Shown: piece by piece, positions 1 to 12,126 of the stretch | Position numbering within the stretch: the stretch's first letter is position 1 | Layout of the letters: each line of letters opens with the position of its first letter | Source of the DNA: Arachnia rubra | GTDB lineage: Bacteria; Actinomycetota; Actinomycetes; Propionibacteriales; Propionibacteriaceae | Length of the DNA: 64,000 bases | Reading direction: 5' to 3' | Assembly (NCBI RefSeq): GCF_019973735.1 | Contig: NZ_AP024463.1 | Span: forward strand, 2,728,001-2,792,000 | The notes under the pieces: model-generated | What the model saw: the letters and a program-made list of their open reading frames with translations, nothing else | The model's database searches: none | What the model was told of the DNA's origin: nothing | Translations under genes and position numbers: made by a program

Positions 1-4399
<4,399 letters not shown>

Positions 4400-4453
4400 T
4401 CATGCTCCCTTGGGTCAACGGAACGTGGGGTTGCATCGGTGCTACACCAGCCA

Positions 4454-4545
4454 TGTTGACGTTACCAGGATAGATTTTGTTCGTCTACCCCTTGATTCAA
4501 AGGGAATTTAGGCGATAGTTTTAATCAAGTATGGCAACGTCAACA
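4454..4545. promoter_or_regulatory. Pair of LacI-type operator candidates in the lacZ/lacI-family divergent region
   Basis: Two related 14-mers lie in opposite orientation: TGTTGACGTTACCA at 4454-4467 and TGGCAACGTCAACA at 4532-4545 (the complement reads TGTTGACGTTGCCA, one mismatch to the first). Each is centred on CG with TG..AC symmetry, the usual LacI-family form. The centres are 78 bp apart, which would allow looping. The stretch between them is AT-rich compared with the genes and should hold the divergent promoters. The likely binder is the adjacent LacI-family protein. Confidence 0.65.
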
Positions 4546-4589
4546 TAATATTATGAAGGGCGTTCTATGGCCTTTGATAAGCTCCGCCC

Positions 4590-5618
4590 ATGGTCAGCCG
4601 GCGCAGGAGCACGAAGGGTGGACCGTCGTTGAGCGACGTGGCCCGCCTGGCGCGCGTCTCCACGCAGACGGTCTCACGTGTCTCGATGGGAGCAGACAAT
4701 GTGAGTCCAGCCACCCGCGAGAAGGTGCTGCGAGCGATGAACCAGCTGGGTTACTCCCCCAACCGCGCGGCACAAGCCCTGCGACGGGGGTCCTTCAAGA
4801 CGATCGGCGTGCTCACCCAGCAAATCCAGCGCACCGGGGAAGCCCTGACCACCGCGGGGGTACTGGAGGCCGCAACCGAGGCTGACTACGCCGTCAACCT
4901 GGTACAGGTGAAGCGCCCCGAATCCGACGATATGCGCCAGGCCGTCTACCGGCTCTCCCACCAGACCATCGACGGCCTCGTAGTGGTCCAGGCCGGCCGG
5001 GCAGGGCTCGATCACCTTTCTCTGCCGCAGGCCATGCCGGTGGCTGTCTCGGACTCAGCCCTCGTGGGCTACTACCCCTCAGCCAGCGCCGACCAGGTGG
5101 GCGGGGTCCGTGATGCCGTCGGGCACCTCCTAGCGCTGGGGCACCGCACCGTTCATCATGTCAGCGGGCCGGAGGGGTCGCAGTCGGCGTTGATCCGCAA
5201 AGCCACCTGGGCGGCCTGCCTGCGGGAGGCAGGTGCGCTGGTGCCCGAGCCAGTACTTGGGGATTGGGAGGCAGCCGCTGGTTATAAGGCAGGCCTGCAC
5301 CTGGCAGCCGACCCGGACGTGACGGCTGTCTTCTGCGGCAACGACGAGGTGGCCCTAGGGCTCATCCGAGCGATGCACGAGCAGGGCCGGCGCGTGCCGC
5401 AGGATGTGTCCGTGGTGGGTTTCGACGGCCTGGACCTGGGCGAGTACAGCTTCCCGCCGCTGACCACGATCCGCCAGGATTTCAAACGCCATGGCAGGGA
5501 GATGGTCGGGCTGGTGCTGGAGCAGGTGACCACCGGCCCGGTGGACGGCTCCCGGAGCGTCATCATCCCGACCGAACTGGTACTGCGCGGCAGCACAGCT
5601 CCCCCACCCACCAGATAG
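4590..5618 (+). CDS. LacI-family transcriptional regulator
   Basis: A 342-residue DNA-binding repressor of the LacI/GalR family, of standard length. The N-terminal helix-turn-helix (about 14-35) reads LSDVARLARVSTQTVSRV, followed by the hinge helix with SPNRAAQALRRG (about 56-67). The periplasmic-binding-like sensor domain follows (TIGVLTQQ, then VVGFDGLDLGEY near the C-terminus, a typical strand-loop of this family). It is divergent from lacZ and the transporter, and two LacI-type sites lie between, so it is inferred to repress that operon and itself until a galactoside is present. No clear ribosome-binding site precedes the ATG; the start rests on full coverage of the HTH domain. No further in-frame start upstream looks better. 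Confidence 0.92.
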   Translation: MVSRRRSTKGGPSLSDVARLARVSTQTVSRVSMGADNVSPATREKVLRAMNQLGYSPNRAAQALRRGSFKTIGVLTQQIQRTGEALTTAGVLEAATEADYAVNLVQVKRPESDDMRQAVYRLSHQTIDGLVVVQAGRAGLDHLSLPQAMPVAVSDSALVGYYPSASADQVGGVRDAVGHLLALGHRTVHHVSGPEGSQSALIRKATWAACLREAGALVPEPVLGDWEAAAGYKAGLHLAADPDVTAVFCGNDEVALGLIRAMHEQGRRVPQDVSVVGFDGLDLGEYSFPPLTTIRQDFKRHGREMVGLVLEQVTTGPVDGSRSVIIPTELVLRGSTAPPPTR

Positions 5619-5824
5619 AACGCCCCACCTGAACAACCTCCACATCCCGAACCGGTCATCCCGAATTCCCCTCTCCAGCCATCGCCAGCGCAGGGGTCGG
5701 TAATATGAGCCTTTAAGCACAGATCCAAACCAGCCTTGGCATGACCATCAACGTGAGGACCTGCGCCTGGCTGATTCAAGGAGGCGACCAATGCCACGAC
5801 CCATTGACCGCCCTCTCGGGATAT

Positions 5825-6778
5825 CTATGAGTCGTTGAAAGAAGTACGCTCACCACGCCAACCTGTGGTAAGCAGGAACTGCTCCCACGTGAGGGTATCC
5901 GGGGCGATGCTACGGCTCCACTCCAGGTCACGCTCCGGTTTGAAATAGCCGTAGTCCACTGCGTAGTTCACCATGCCCAGCACCTCTCGCAGATGTAGTT
6001 CATCATTGGCGATCTCAGGAAGATTCCGGAGCATGCCCTCGCGGGTGAATGCATCTCTATATTCGGCTTTTATTCCAGTTACTTCCTGGAATGTCTCCAC
6101 CATCTCACGCGGTGAGATGACATCTCCCACCACGGCGAGCGTCTCACCCTGGTATCTTTCGGGATTTGAAAAGATCTCCAGTACCGCAGGGCCTGTTGCC
6201 GTCAGCGGATCCACGAAGGGCGCGCGGAATTCCTCGGGCAGATAGATGGGAAGCAGGAGCGTATCTCCCATCATACGCGGAGTGTAATATTCCAGGAGAT
6301 TTGTGTAGAAGAAGGAGAGGATCACGAAGGTGTGCGTGACGGGCAATGTGCGAATATAGTCCGCGACCCGCGCCTTATCGGTGAAATGTGGGGCGAACTG
6401 CCGCCCACCCGAGATGTCCTCCACGTTCTCAAGAGTGCTGAACACGAGGTGCCTGACGCCTGCCTGGGCGGCAGCATCGGCCAAGCGGCACCCGAGCTCG
6501 TACTCCCGTGAATGCTTCGGCGGGGTGGGTGGGGTCACCAGGAACGCTCCCGCGGCCCCAGCGAAAGCCGCAAGCCACTGGTCATCATGCCCCAGCTCAA
6601 GAGGAGCCACGATGATCTCCGCACCCATACGCGCGAGATGTTGCGCCTGCCGGGAAGAGGGACTACGCGTGAGAGCACGCACCTGGAAAAGCCCGCTGCC
6701 CAACAGCGCCCTGACAACGCTGCGGCCCTGCTTGCTGGTGCTACCGGCAACGGCAATAATCGGCTTGGGGGACGTCAC
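5825..6778 (-). CDS. NmrA-like NAD(P)-binding oxidoreductase/sensor
   Basis: A 317-residue atypical short-chain dehydrogenase of the NmrA/HSCARG type. The Rossmann nucleotide loop is near the N-terminus (AVAGSTSKQGRSV), followed by RALTRSPSS, where such proteins contact NADP. The C-terminal part (ISPREMVETFQEVTGIKAEY) matches the NmrA substrate-side region. I chose the GTG at 6778 because AAGGAGAA lies five bases before it; a longer reading frame to 6853 adds 25 basic residues without support. It is divergent from an HxlR-type regulator, an arrangement common for redox-responsive quinone reductase or NmrA genes. The substrate is unknown; it may reduce quinones or sense the NADPH/NADP ratio. 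Confidence 0.82.
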   Translation of the reverse strand: MTSPKPIIAVAGSTSKQGRSVVRALLGSGLFQVRALTRSPSSRQAQHLARMGAEIIVAPLELGHDDQWLAAFAGAAGAFLVTPPTPPKHSREYELGCRLADAAAQAGVRHLVFSTLENVEDISGGRQFAPHFTDKARVADYIRTLPVTHTFVILSFFYTNLLEYYTPRMMGDTLLLPIYLPEEFRAPFVDPLTATGPAVLEIFSNPERYQGETLAVVGDVISPREMVETFQEVTGIKAEYRDAFTREGMLRNLPEIANDELHLREVLGMVNYAVDYGYFKPERDLEWSRSIAPDTLTWEQFLLTTGWRGERTSFNDS

Positions 6779-6856
6779 GGGGGTTCTCCTTAGGCGTCGA
6801 GAGGCGAGCTTCTTTACAAGCCCCACCTTGGGACCACCATCCGACTGGGTCAAGAA

Positions 6857-6872
6857 CTATCCTCTGCGATAG
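6857..6872. promoter_or_regulatory. Inverted repeat between the NmrA-like and HxlR genes, candidate operator
   Basis: CTATC at 6857-6861 and GATAG at 6868-6872 form a short inverted repeat with a six-base spacer, in the 121-bp divergent region and about 28 bp before the HxlR start. The position suits autoregulation by the HxlR protein. The arms are only five bases, so this is tentative. Confidence 0.35.
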
Positions 6873-6899
6873 GTACCCTCAAGAGAGCAGGTGCACGGT

Positions 6900-7265
6900 A
6901 TGAAAACGGAATGTATCAGCGACTTCGTCAGTTTGAATGGGAAGAAATACCCCTGCCCGATCAGCGTCGTCATGGACCTGGTGGGCGGAAAATGGAAAGC
7001 AGTCATCCTCTACCATCTACAGGAAGGCCCGAAGCGTTTCAGCGATCTGCGGCGCGCTCTCATATCACCGACAGAGACAGTATTGAGCAACCAGCTCAAG
7101 CAGCTAGAACAGGACGGATTAATATCACGACAGGTCTTCGGAAGCAAACCACCTCTCAAAACGGTGTATTCGCTCACCGATTTCGGACTCACCTTCCTAC
7201 CAGCACTGAAGGCGTTGACACAGTGGGGCAACCAGGTGGTGTCGGAGCGAGGACGATTTGAGTGA
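6900..7265 (+). CDS. HxlR-family winged-helix regulator
   Basis: A 121-residue winged-helix transcription factor of the HxlR (DUF24) family. It has the signature order: an early Cys in YPCPISVVMDLVGGKWK (the Cys is redox-active in several family members), the DNA-binding helix region RFSDLRRALISPTETVLSNQLKQLEQDGLI, and the wing GSKPPLKTVYSLTDFG. A GTG at 6891 is an alternative start; I prefer the ATG at 6900 because the purine-rich GAGAGCAGG precedes it at better spacing. It is divergent from the NmrA-like gene and probably controls it in response to an electrophile or oxidant, which is inference from family behaviour. Confidence 0.88.
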   Translation: MKTECISDFVSLNGKKYPCPISVVMDLVGGKWKAVILYHLQEGPKRFSDLRRALISPTETVLSNQLKQLEQDGLISRQVFGSKPPLKTVYSLTDFGLTFLPALKALTQWGNQVVSERGRFE

Positions 7266-7383
7266 CCATACCCGAATAGCTATTGGCTCATTTAGATAAT
7301 CACAGAATTTATCAAAGCCACAGAAAACAGAACTCCACACGATCGCAGATCATATGGACAAAACCCTTGGATAATAGTCTCAT

Positions 7384-7419
7384 TGGAGTGCCCGGCGTTT
7401 CGTGGACAGTGGTGAAAAA
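7384..7419 (+). repeat. Left terminal inverted repeat of the IS3 element
   Basis: Begins TGGAGTGCCC and ends GTGAAAAA; pairs with the complement of 8635-8670 at 28 of 36 positions. The best-conserved blocks are TGGAGTGC, GTGGACA and TGAAAAA. Confidence 0.88.
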
Positions 7420-7457
7420 CCTGAGTTTATTCGAACATGTGAGGTAAAATCTGTACT

Positions 7458-7745
7458 ATGCCGGCTTCGAAATTTAGTAAAGAGTTTAAAGAACAAATCA
7501 TCGCGGAGGTTCTTGAGGGGTCTCGGCCGATAGCGGAAGTGGCGAAGTCCTACAATCTGGTTCCGCAAACTGTGGGTAACTGGGTGAGAATATGGCGGAA
7601 GCAGCATCCCGACCCAGGTATGGTAGAAGCCTCGTCGGATCAGGTGGCGGAGAACAAGCGCTTGCAGGCTGAGTTGCGTGAAGCGAAGATGGAGATCGAG
7701 TTTTTGAAAAAAGCGGCGGCCTTCTTCGCGCAGGAATCCCGGTAG
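7458..7745 (+). CDS. IS3-family transposase OrfA (HTH protein)
   Basis: A 95-residue protein with an N-terminal helix-turn-helix (KFSKEFKEQIIAEVLEGS, then IAEVAKSYNLVPQTVGNWVRIW) and a C-terminal leucine-zipper-like helix (ENKRLQAELREAKMEIEFLKK). This is the usual OrfA layout: terminal-repeat binding plus dimerisation. The frame stops at TAG 7743-7745. Before that, near codon 84, lies the run AAAAAAG, at which ribosomes can slip -1 into the orfB frame to make the OrfAB transposase. Confidence 0.92.
   Translation: MPASKFSKEFKEQIIAEVLEGSRPIAEVAKSYNLVPQTVGNWVRIWRKQHPDPGMVEASSDQVAENKRLQAELREAKMEIEFLKKAAAFFAQESR
7707..7713 (+). promoter_or_regulatory. Candidate -1 programmed frameshift site (A6G)
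   Basis: AAAAAAG is read AAA-AAA-G in the orfA frame. From this point the -1 frame is open through to the annotated orfB with no stop, encoding a linker that ends in AAKYVYIHREEGSYPVYLM. This is the standard IS3 strategy for producing the OrfAB fusion. Confidence 0.75.
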
Positions 7746-7789
7746 CAGCGAAATATGTTTATATTCACCGCGAGGAAGGCAGCTATCCT

Positions 7790-8626
7790 GTGTATCTGAT
7801 GTGCCGCTGGGCCAGAGTGTCTCGTTCCGGCTACTACAGATGGCGGAATCAGGGTTTATCCGAGACGCAGAAACGCCGGGAAGAACTCACTATTTTAATT
7901 ACGCATTTCTTCCACGAGTCTGAGCAAACCTACGGGTATCGACGTATCCACGCAGCTCTGGTTGAACGGGGAATCCACGCGAGCCCAGAGCTGGTGCGTC
8001 AGCTCATGCACCGGGCTGGCTTGGTGGCCTGTCAGCCCCGGAAACGGGTCCGTACCACCATCCCGGCCCAGGATCTTCACCACCGCCCGGATCTGGTGAA
8101 AAGGAATTTTACCGCCAACAAACCAGGGCAGAAATGGGTAGGCGATATCACCTACATCCCCACCTGGGAAGGATTCACTTATCTAGCAACCGTCATGGAT
8201 TGCTACTCGAAAAAGATCATCGGTTATGCGATCGCCGGGAATATGCGCACCCGGCTTGTTGCCGAGGCTTTACACATGGCAGTCAGAAATTGCCCAGTAA
8301 CCCGAGGTGAAACCGTCTTCCATTCGGATCGTGGTTCGCAATACACCTCAGCTGATTACGCGGAAATCATGAACACATATGGTATCCGTGCCTCGGTAGG
8401 TAGAACTGGGTCGTGTTACGACAATGCCGCAGCGGAATCATTTAATGCCACCTGCAAGAAGGAGGTAGTGAACCGGAAGATCTACCCAACACGGAAACAT
8501 GCTATAAAGGATGTGACAGCCTGGATCGAGTTACGTTACAATCAGAAACGACTTCACTCGGCGTTAGGGTACCGAACCCCCAACCACGTCCACCAAGAAT
8601 GGAGCCAACACCAGAAAGCAGCCTAG
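7790..8626 (+). CDS. IS3-family transposase OrfB (DDE integrase core)
   Basis: A 278-residue catalytic subunit with an rve-type DDE domain. It has an HTH_21-like N-terminal region (ILITHFFHESEQTYGYRRIHAAL), then the catalytic residues: Asp in WVGDITYIPTWEG, Asp in VFHSDRGSQYTS and Glu in NAAAESFNATCKKE, ending with the family tail YNQKRLHSALGYRTP. The ATG at 7790 is the first one, but the frame is open upstream to the slippery site near 7707, so the functional product is probably OrfAB. All three acidic residues are present, so it is probably active. Confidence 0.93.
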   Translation: MYLMCRWARVSRSGYYRWRNQGLSETQKRREELTILITHFFHESEQTYGYRRIHAALVERGIHASPELVRQLMHRAGLVACQPRKRVRTTIPAQDLHHRPDLVKRNFTANKPGQKWVGDITYIPTWEGFTYLATVMDCYSKKIIGYAIAGNMRTRLVAEALHMAVRNCPVTRGETVFHSDRGSQYTSADYAEIMNTYGIRASVGRTGSCYDNAAAESFNATCKKEVVNRKIYPTRKHAIKDVTAWIELRYNQKRLHSALGYRTPNHVHQEWSQHQKAA

Positions 8627-8634
8627 AAATCCCA

Positions 8635-8670
8635 TTTTTCAGTAGTGTCCACAAAACCCATAGCACTCCA
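8635..8670 (-). repeat. Right terminal inverted repeat of the IS3 element
   Basis: Complement reads TGGAGTGCTATGGGTTTTGT onward, matching the left end; followed directly by the CAT target duplication at 8671-8673. Confidence 0.88.
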
Positions 8671-8865
8671 CATCAATGCGCCGTGTTGACATCACACCAT
8701 GACACAAACTTGCTGAAAATAGAACGGCATGAGCGATGAGGATTCTCGTACTCACCACCTGGAAGCGCTGGTGCAAGATTCCATCACATGACACCACGCC
8801 TCCCAGAGCGTAGGCTTAAAGCGCATCCGGTCTTTGTCAAATTATAAAATAATAGGGAGGGTTTT

Positions 8866-9987
8866 ATGCCTTTCGTTGATCGTCGCGGCTTCGGCAAGAT
8901 CGCTGCTGGCAGTGCTGTGCTGGCTGGCGCCTCGCTCGTTGCCCCGGTCGGACCAGTACCGCAGGCATCCGCTTTTGGCCTTGCCACCTCGAAAAAGCGT
9001 CTGACAGGCGCAGACATGTACACCGCGTCCAACTGGAGGGTGGCAGGCACCGACCTCGGGATCCCCTACGTGCTTGAGAATGGGTCGATCGGGTATCTCT
9101 TCGGGGACACCTTCAGCAGCGCCTGGCCGGAAGGTGGCAGCGATCACCGCTCTCCGGTCATGCTCCGTTCCGCCTCCGCCCCAGGTTCCAGCGAGGGCAT
9201 CGTCTTCGACAGCGCCGCGAAGGTATATGGCAACGGCTTCGCCCCTGAGCTCATGTACAACGCCCACGGAGGCAGAGTCGGGAACACCACCGAGCTCACC
9301 GTGATCCCCAATGACGGCATCTCGTTCCCGGAAACAGGACGGCAATTGGTCTCCTTCATGAGCATGGAGAGCTGGGATAGCGGCCAATCCGGCGCAGGCA
9401 TCTTCAAGTCGGGATTCGCCGGGCTGGCCTACTCCGACAACGGCAACGACTTCCAGCGCACGAATCTACGCTGGGACAACAATGCCGACAACACAGATCC
9501 CTTCCAGATGTGGACGATGCAGCGAGATGGCGAATACGTGTACATCTTCTCAGTGCGCGCCGGCCGCCAGGACGGCCCGATGATGCTTCGCCGCGTCAAA
9601 TGGGAACGCATGTTCTGGCCTAATGAGTACGAGGGCTGGGGATGGAATGGGACAGACTGGGGCTGGAGACGGCCCTGCACCCCGATCCTCACCGCCCGCT
9701 TCGGGGAGCCGTCGGTGAAGAAACTTCGTGACGGCACGTGGGCCATGGCGTACATGGATTACAAAGAAAATAAGCTGGTGACCCGTACCGCGAGCCGCCC
9801 CGACGGCGTGTGGAGTGATCCGAAGACCCAGGTCGAGAACATCGCAAACTGGAATCTCTACGGCGGTTTCATCCATCCCTGGTCGACCCGCGGATTCGGC
9901 GGGCTGCACCTCATCGTGTCCCGCTGGGCTCATGAGGGGAATAGGAGCACCGCTTATCATGTCGAGCAATACCAGGGAACCCTCTGA
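8866..9987 (+). CDS. Tat-exported DUF4185-type protein
   Basis: A 373-residue secreted protein. The N-terminus carries a twin-arginine signal (DRRGFGKIAAGSAVLAGASL) ending near ASAFG, so it should be exported folded. The body resembles DUF4185, a predicted beta-propeller related to five-bladed glycosidases: GIPYVLENGSIGYLFGDTFSS, MLRRVKWERMFWP and a late block with GGLHLIVSRWAHE. Known relatives occur in actinobacteria; their function is not established, although sugar binding or hydrolysis is plausible. The ribosome-binding site AGGGAGGG precedes the ATG. It is monocistronic, with a hairpin terminator 20 bp after the stop. Its neighbours are an IS element and an acetyltransferase, so it may belong to an accessory segment. 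Confidence 0.72.
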   Translation: MPFVDRRGFGKIAAGSAVLAGASLVAPVGPVPQASAFGLATSKKRLTGADMYTASNWRVAGTDLGIPYVLENGSIGYLFGDTFSSAWPEGGSDHRSPVMLRSASAPGSSEGIVFDSAAKVYGNGFAPELMYNAHGGRVGNTTELTVIPNDGISFPETGRQLVSFMSMESWDSGQSGAGIFKSGFAGLAYSDNGNDFQRTNLRWDNNADNTDPFQMWTMQRDGEYVYIFSVRAGRQDGPMMLRRVKWERMFWPNEYEGWGWNGTDWGWRRPCTPILTARFGEPSVKKLRDGTWAMAYMDYKENKLVTRTASRPDGVWSDPKTQVENIANWNLYGGFIHPWSTRGFGGLHLIVSRWAHEGNRSTAYHVEQYQGTL

Positions 9988-10007
9988 CCAACAGGGTACC
10001 CATCACG

Positions 10008-10046
10008 ATCCCGTGGCGGCATTGGGAATCAATGACGCCACGGGAT
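10008..10046 (+). terminator. Hairpin terminator after the DUF4185 gene
   Basis: Arms ATCCCGTGGCGGCATTG (10008-10024) and CAATGACGCCACGGGAT (10030-10046) pair at 16 of 17 positions around the loop GGAAT. There is no long T-run. It lies between convergent genes and may act in both directions. Confidence 0.7.
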
Positions 10047-10097
10047 TATGTGGTATTTTCCAGTCTCTATTCGACCCCCGCAAGACCATTTCCTGAT

Positions 10098-10577
10098 CTA
10101 TTCCTGGATTTTCTCCGACCCCAGCACCATGAGATTCTGCGGCTCAGGAAACGGGATGAATCCCGTCTTTGCATATAGCTCGTGGGCATCTTTCGTCGAA
10201 AGCATAAAACGCCTAAGACCCAGCGGCCGGATGAAATCGACGATCACCCTCGACAGAGCGGTGCCGAGCCCACGACCTCGTATCTCCGGCACGAGGTAGA
10301 CATCGCACAGCCAACCCGATGTCACACCATCGGTGACCACACGCGCGTACCCGGCCTGCGTACCGTCCGGGCCATACAGGCCAAAGTTGATGGAGGCATC
10401 AGCCGCCCGCTTCACAACCTCAAAGGACCGCCCCATTGCCCAGAAGGCATCTGTCGACAACCACTTATGGACCCGGACGAGATCGAGCCGGGAACGATCA
10501 GTGTCTACGACGAAGTCATCGCGCAGGTTCACTCTTAGGCGCGGACCTGATGTGATCACATTTATCTCAGCAGACAT
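10098..10577 (-). CDS. GNAT-family N-acetyltransferase
   Basis: A 159-residue acetyltransferase of the GNAT fold. The acetyl-CoA pyrophosphate loop is visible as VYLVPEIRGRGLGTALSRVIVDF, with the preceding strand GYARVVTDGVTSGWLCDVYL and the late ELYAKTGFIP element. I chose the ATG at 10577, which follows GAGAGGAAG at good spacing, over a longer frame to 10637. The general type resembles small-molecule or peptide acetyltransferases often called streptothricin- or spermidine-like; the substrate cannot be read from the sequence. It lies just downstream of the vapBC module on the same strand but 81 bp apart, so cotranscription is possible but unproven. Confidence 0.85.
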   Translation of the reverse strand: MSAEINVITSGPRLRVNLRDDFVVDTDRSRLDLVRVHKWLSTDAFWAMGRSFEVVKRAADASINFGLYGPDGTQAGYARVVTDGVTSGWLCDVYLVPEIRGRGLGTALSRVIVDFIRPLGLRRFMLSTKDAHELYAKTGFIPFPEPQNLMVLGSEKIQE

Positions 10578-10658
10578 CGCGGCTTCCTCTCGCTGCTGGA
10601 GCGGACATTGAGCTAGAGCCTCACCCACAGTACCCACTTCGCTACCGGGGGGAGGGAA

Positions 10659-11066
10659 TCACTCACGCGTTACTCCAGGTGCGATCACCTGGAGTCCCAG
10701 GGAGCGGGCCGCGTCGCTGAGCCTGCAGTCGTAGGTAAGGATGGCAGCAGCATCAAGTCGCAGGGCTGCCTCCAGGTGTATTGCGTCAAGAGTCCGCAGA
10801 TAAGGCATGGGCAAAAGACCTGCGCTGCGGTAGACGGCCCGGTCAAGGGCGGCTAGCGCGACACCGTCGAGAATCCGAGTCACATCAGCCTGGTCGATGT
10901 CTTCCCTGACGGCGAGGCGACGCAGTTCGGTTTCAAGCAGATCGCTGGAGACCAGTATGTCCGAGGATCGGTCAAGCCACCTCAGCACAGCGTCGCTCTC
11001 GGACTGTTCGATCAGCAACGCCCCGAGGGCCGAGGGGTCCACATAGACAACCCGCTGTGAGGTCAC
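10659..11066 (-). CDS. vapC: VapC-type PIN-domain ribonuclease toxin
   Basis: A 135-residue PIN-domain protein. The acidic metal-binding residues expected of a VapC nuclease are in place: Asp10 (VYVDPSAL), Glu45/47 (LLETELRR), Asp94 (TLDAIHLEAA) and Asp113 (ILTYDCRLSDAA). VapC toxins cleave specific tRNA or rRNA sites when released from their antitoxin. The start overlaps the antitoxin stop by four bases, the classic arrangement of translational coupling. The frame is complete, so the toxin should be active. Confidence 0.9.
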   Translation of the reverse strand: MTSQRVVYVDPSALGALLIEQSESDAVLRWLDRSSDILVSSDLLETELRRLAVREDIDQADVTRILDGVALAALDRAVYRSAGLLPMPYLRTLDAIHLEAALRLDAAAILTYDCRLSDAARSLGLQVIAPGVTRE

Positions 11067-11344
11067 TGCCTATCCTCACGCAGGTCATCGAGAGTCTCGG
11101 CAAGGTTCCGCACGCCAGTCTTCCGCGCAATCCCCAAAGCCGCCCATCCGCCCTGACGCCGCGCTGGACGAACGATCCTCAGCGCGGGAGCGGGCTGCTC
11201 AAGCGGCACGATCCGTCCCACAGGAACCCCGCTATTGGTCAAGATGAAAGACCGTCCCCCACTCACCGCACGCAGCACCCGGCCGGACTCATTGCGCAAC
11301 TTGCGCTGCGACAAACTCTTGATCGGCGACTCGGCATCACTCAT
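11063..11344 (-). CDS. vapB: Phd/YefM-type antitoxin
   Basis: A 93-residue antitoxin with the Phd/YefM pattern: an N-terminal DNA-binding part (KSLSQRKLRNESGRVLRAVSGGRSFILTNSGVPVGRIVPL) and a disordered C-terminal tail rich in Arg and Asp that should wrap the toxin. It is upstream of and overlaps the PIN toxin. An 18-bp perfect palindrome sits 10 bp before the ATG, the expected site for autoregulation by the toxin-antitoxin complex. Confidence 0.87.
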   Translation of the reverse strand: MSDAESPIKSLSQRKLRNESGRVLRAVSGGRSFILTNSGVPVGRIVPLEQPAPALRIVRPARRQGGWAALGIARKTGVRNLAETLDDLREDRQ

Positions 11345-11354
11345 GGCATACGAC

Positions 11355-11372
11355 CGTAGCGCATGCGCTACG
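11355..11372. promoter_or_regulatory. Perfect palindromic operator of the first toxin-antitoxin module
   Basis: CGTAGCGCATGCGCTACG is an 18-bp perfect palindrome located immediately upstream of the antitoxin start at 11344. Its position over the probable promoter suits autorepression by the antitoxin. So short a gap to the ATG suggests a very short or absent leader. Confidence 0.7.
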
Positions 11373-11472
11373 AATACTGCATATTACCAAAATTTATCTT
11401 CACCTACCGGAAGCCTGAAAGCCCATTTAGCAATGCGATTAAACCTCCCATTCTGGCCAAGGTATTACTCTA

Positions 11473-11876
11473 TTAGGGTGATGACAACCCAAGCTGCTCC
11501 ACTGGCTGTTTCGTAACCTCGGAGATAGGATCAAAATCCTTATCAACTGCAAGCACTGTCAATCCTAGCCTCTCCGCCGTAGCCGCAATGAGAAGATCAG
11601 GGATTGACGGTGCGCGATGCTGCCCACGATCGGCAAGCAGCATTTGCACTTCCCATGCCCGCTCCTCCAATGTGGGCGTCAGGAATTCAAGCGGCATAAG
11701 CGATAGAGGTGGCATGGCGAACGCCTTCCGGGCGGCCTGAGCAGAGCGCGCGGAAAACCCAATTCAAGCCTTGTGACGGTTGACAGCCGTACTAGGCCAC
11801 GCTCGCTGCCCCATTCCTCAAGCTCGGCGGCTTGCCCCAGCTGCATCCGCACATACGCCGACTTATCGACAGCCAT
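11473..11876 (-). pseudogene. VapC-type PIN toxin broken by a single-base frameshift
   Basis: The N-terminal part (MAVDKSAYVRMQLGQAAELE, then [11 protein letters not shown]) and the C-terminal part (starting [19 protein letters not shown], then [31 protein letters not shown]) of a PIN-domain toxin are in different frames. They join cleanly if one T is restored in the TTTT run just after the codons for LELG, near 11755. All other PIN residues (Asp4, a central Glu, PDLLIAA, Asp in AVDKDFD) are present. As written, translation would diverge after about 40 codons and give a dead toxin. The ATG at 11876 comes four bases after the antitoxin stop. Either a recent inactivating deletion or a sequencing error. 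Confidence 0.8.
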
Positions 11877-11880
11877 CCCC

Positions 11881-12108
11881 TTACTGCCATGCTGACTCCA
11901 TGACATGAGGATCCGCAAGATCCTCGAATGCGGCTGCCGATCGACTCCAATCCTCCGCAGTCACCGATACGCCAACAGCAGGTGCCACAGCGCCCCCTTC
12001 AAGCCTGCGTCGCAGGAACTCGTTGCGCGACAGCCCCAGGGAACACGCCTCGGCATCAATGCGCTCAATAGCTATTTCACTGAGACCACGAATGATGACA
12101 TCTGCCAT
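11881..12108 (-). CDS. Ribbon-helix-helix antitoxin (FitA/VapB-like)
   Basis: A 75-residue protein with an N-terminal ribbon-helix-helix: MADVIIRGLSEIAIERIDAE, then CSLGLSRNEFLRRRLEGG, as in FitA/VapB antitoxins. The C-terminal part (VTAEDWSRSAAAFEDLADPHV) is the usual acidic toxin-binding region. I chose the ATG at 12108, preceded by GGGAGGTGAG; an upstream in-frame start at 12138 lies inside the operator. It is paired with the frameshifted PIN toxin directly downstream, so it may now be an antitoxin without a toxin. Confidence 0.87.
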   Translation of the reverse strand: MADVIIRGLSEIAIERIDAEACSLGLSRNEFLRRRLEGGAVAPAVGVSVTAEDWSRSAAAFEDLADPHVMESAWQ

Positions 12109-12126
12109 ATAGCTCACCTCCCATCC

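Larger units (their letters stand above)
7384..8670 (+). mobile_element. Complete IS3-family insertion sequence (1287 bp)
   Basis: The element is bounded by imperfect terminal inverted repeats of about 36 bp (28 of 36 match) starting TGGAGTGC at both outer ends. It is flanked by the direct repeat CAT (7381-7383 and 8671-8673), a 3-bp target duplication usual for IS3-family elements. It contains orfA and orfB in frames related by -1, with a slippery A6G run between them. Both reading frames are intact, so the element looks able to move. It sits in an intergenic stretch and interrupts no recognisable gene. Confidence 0.93.
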
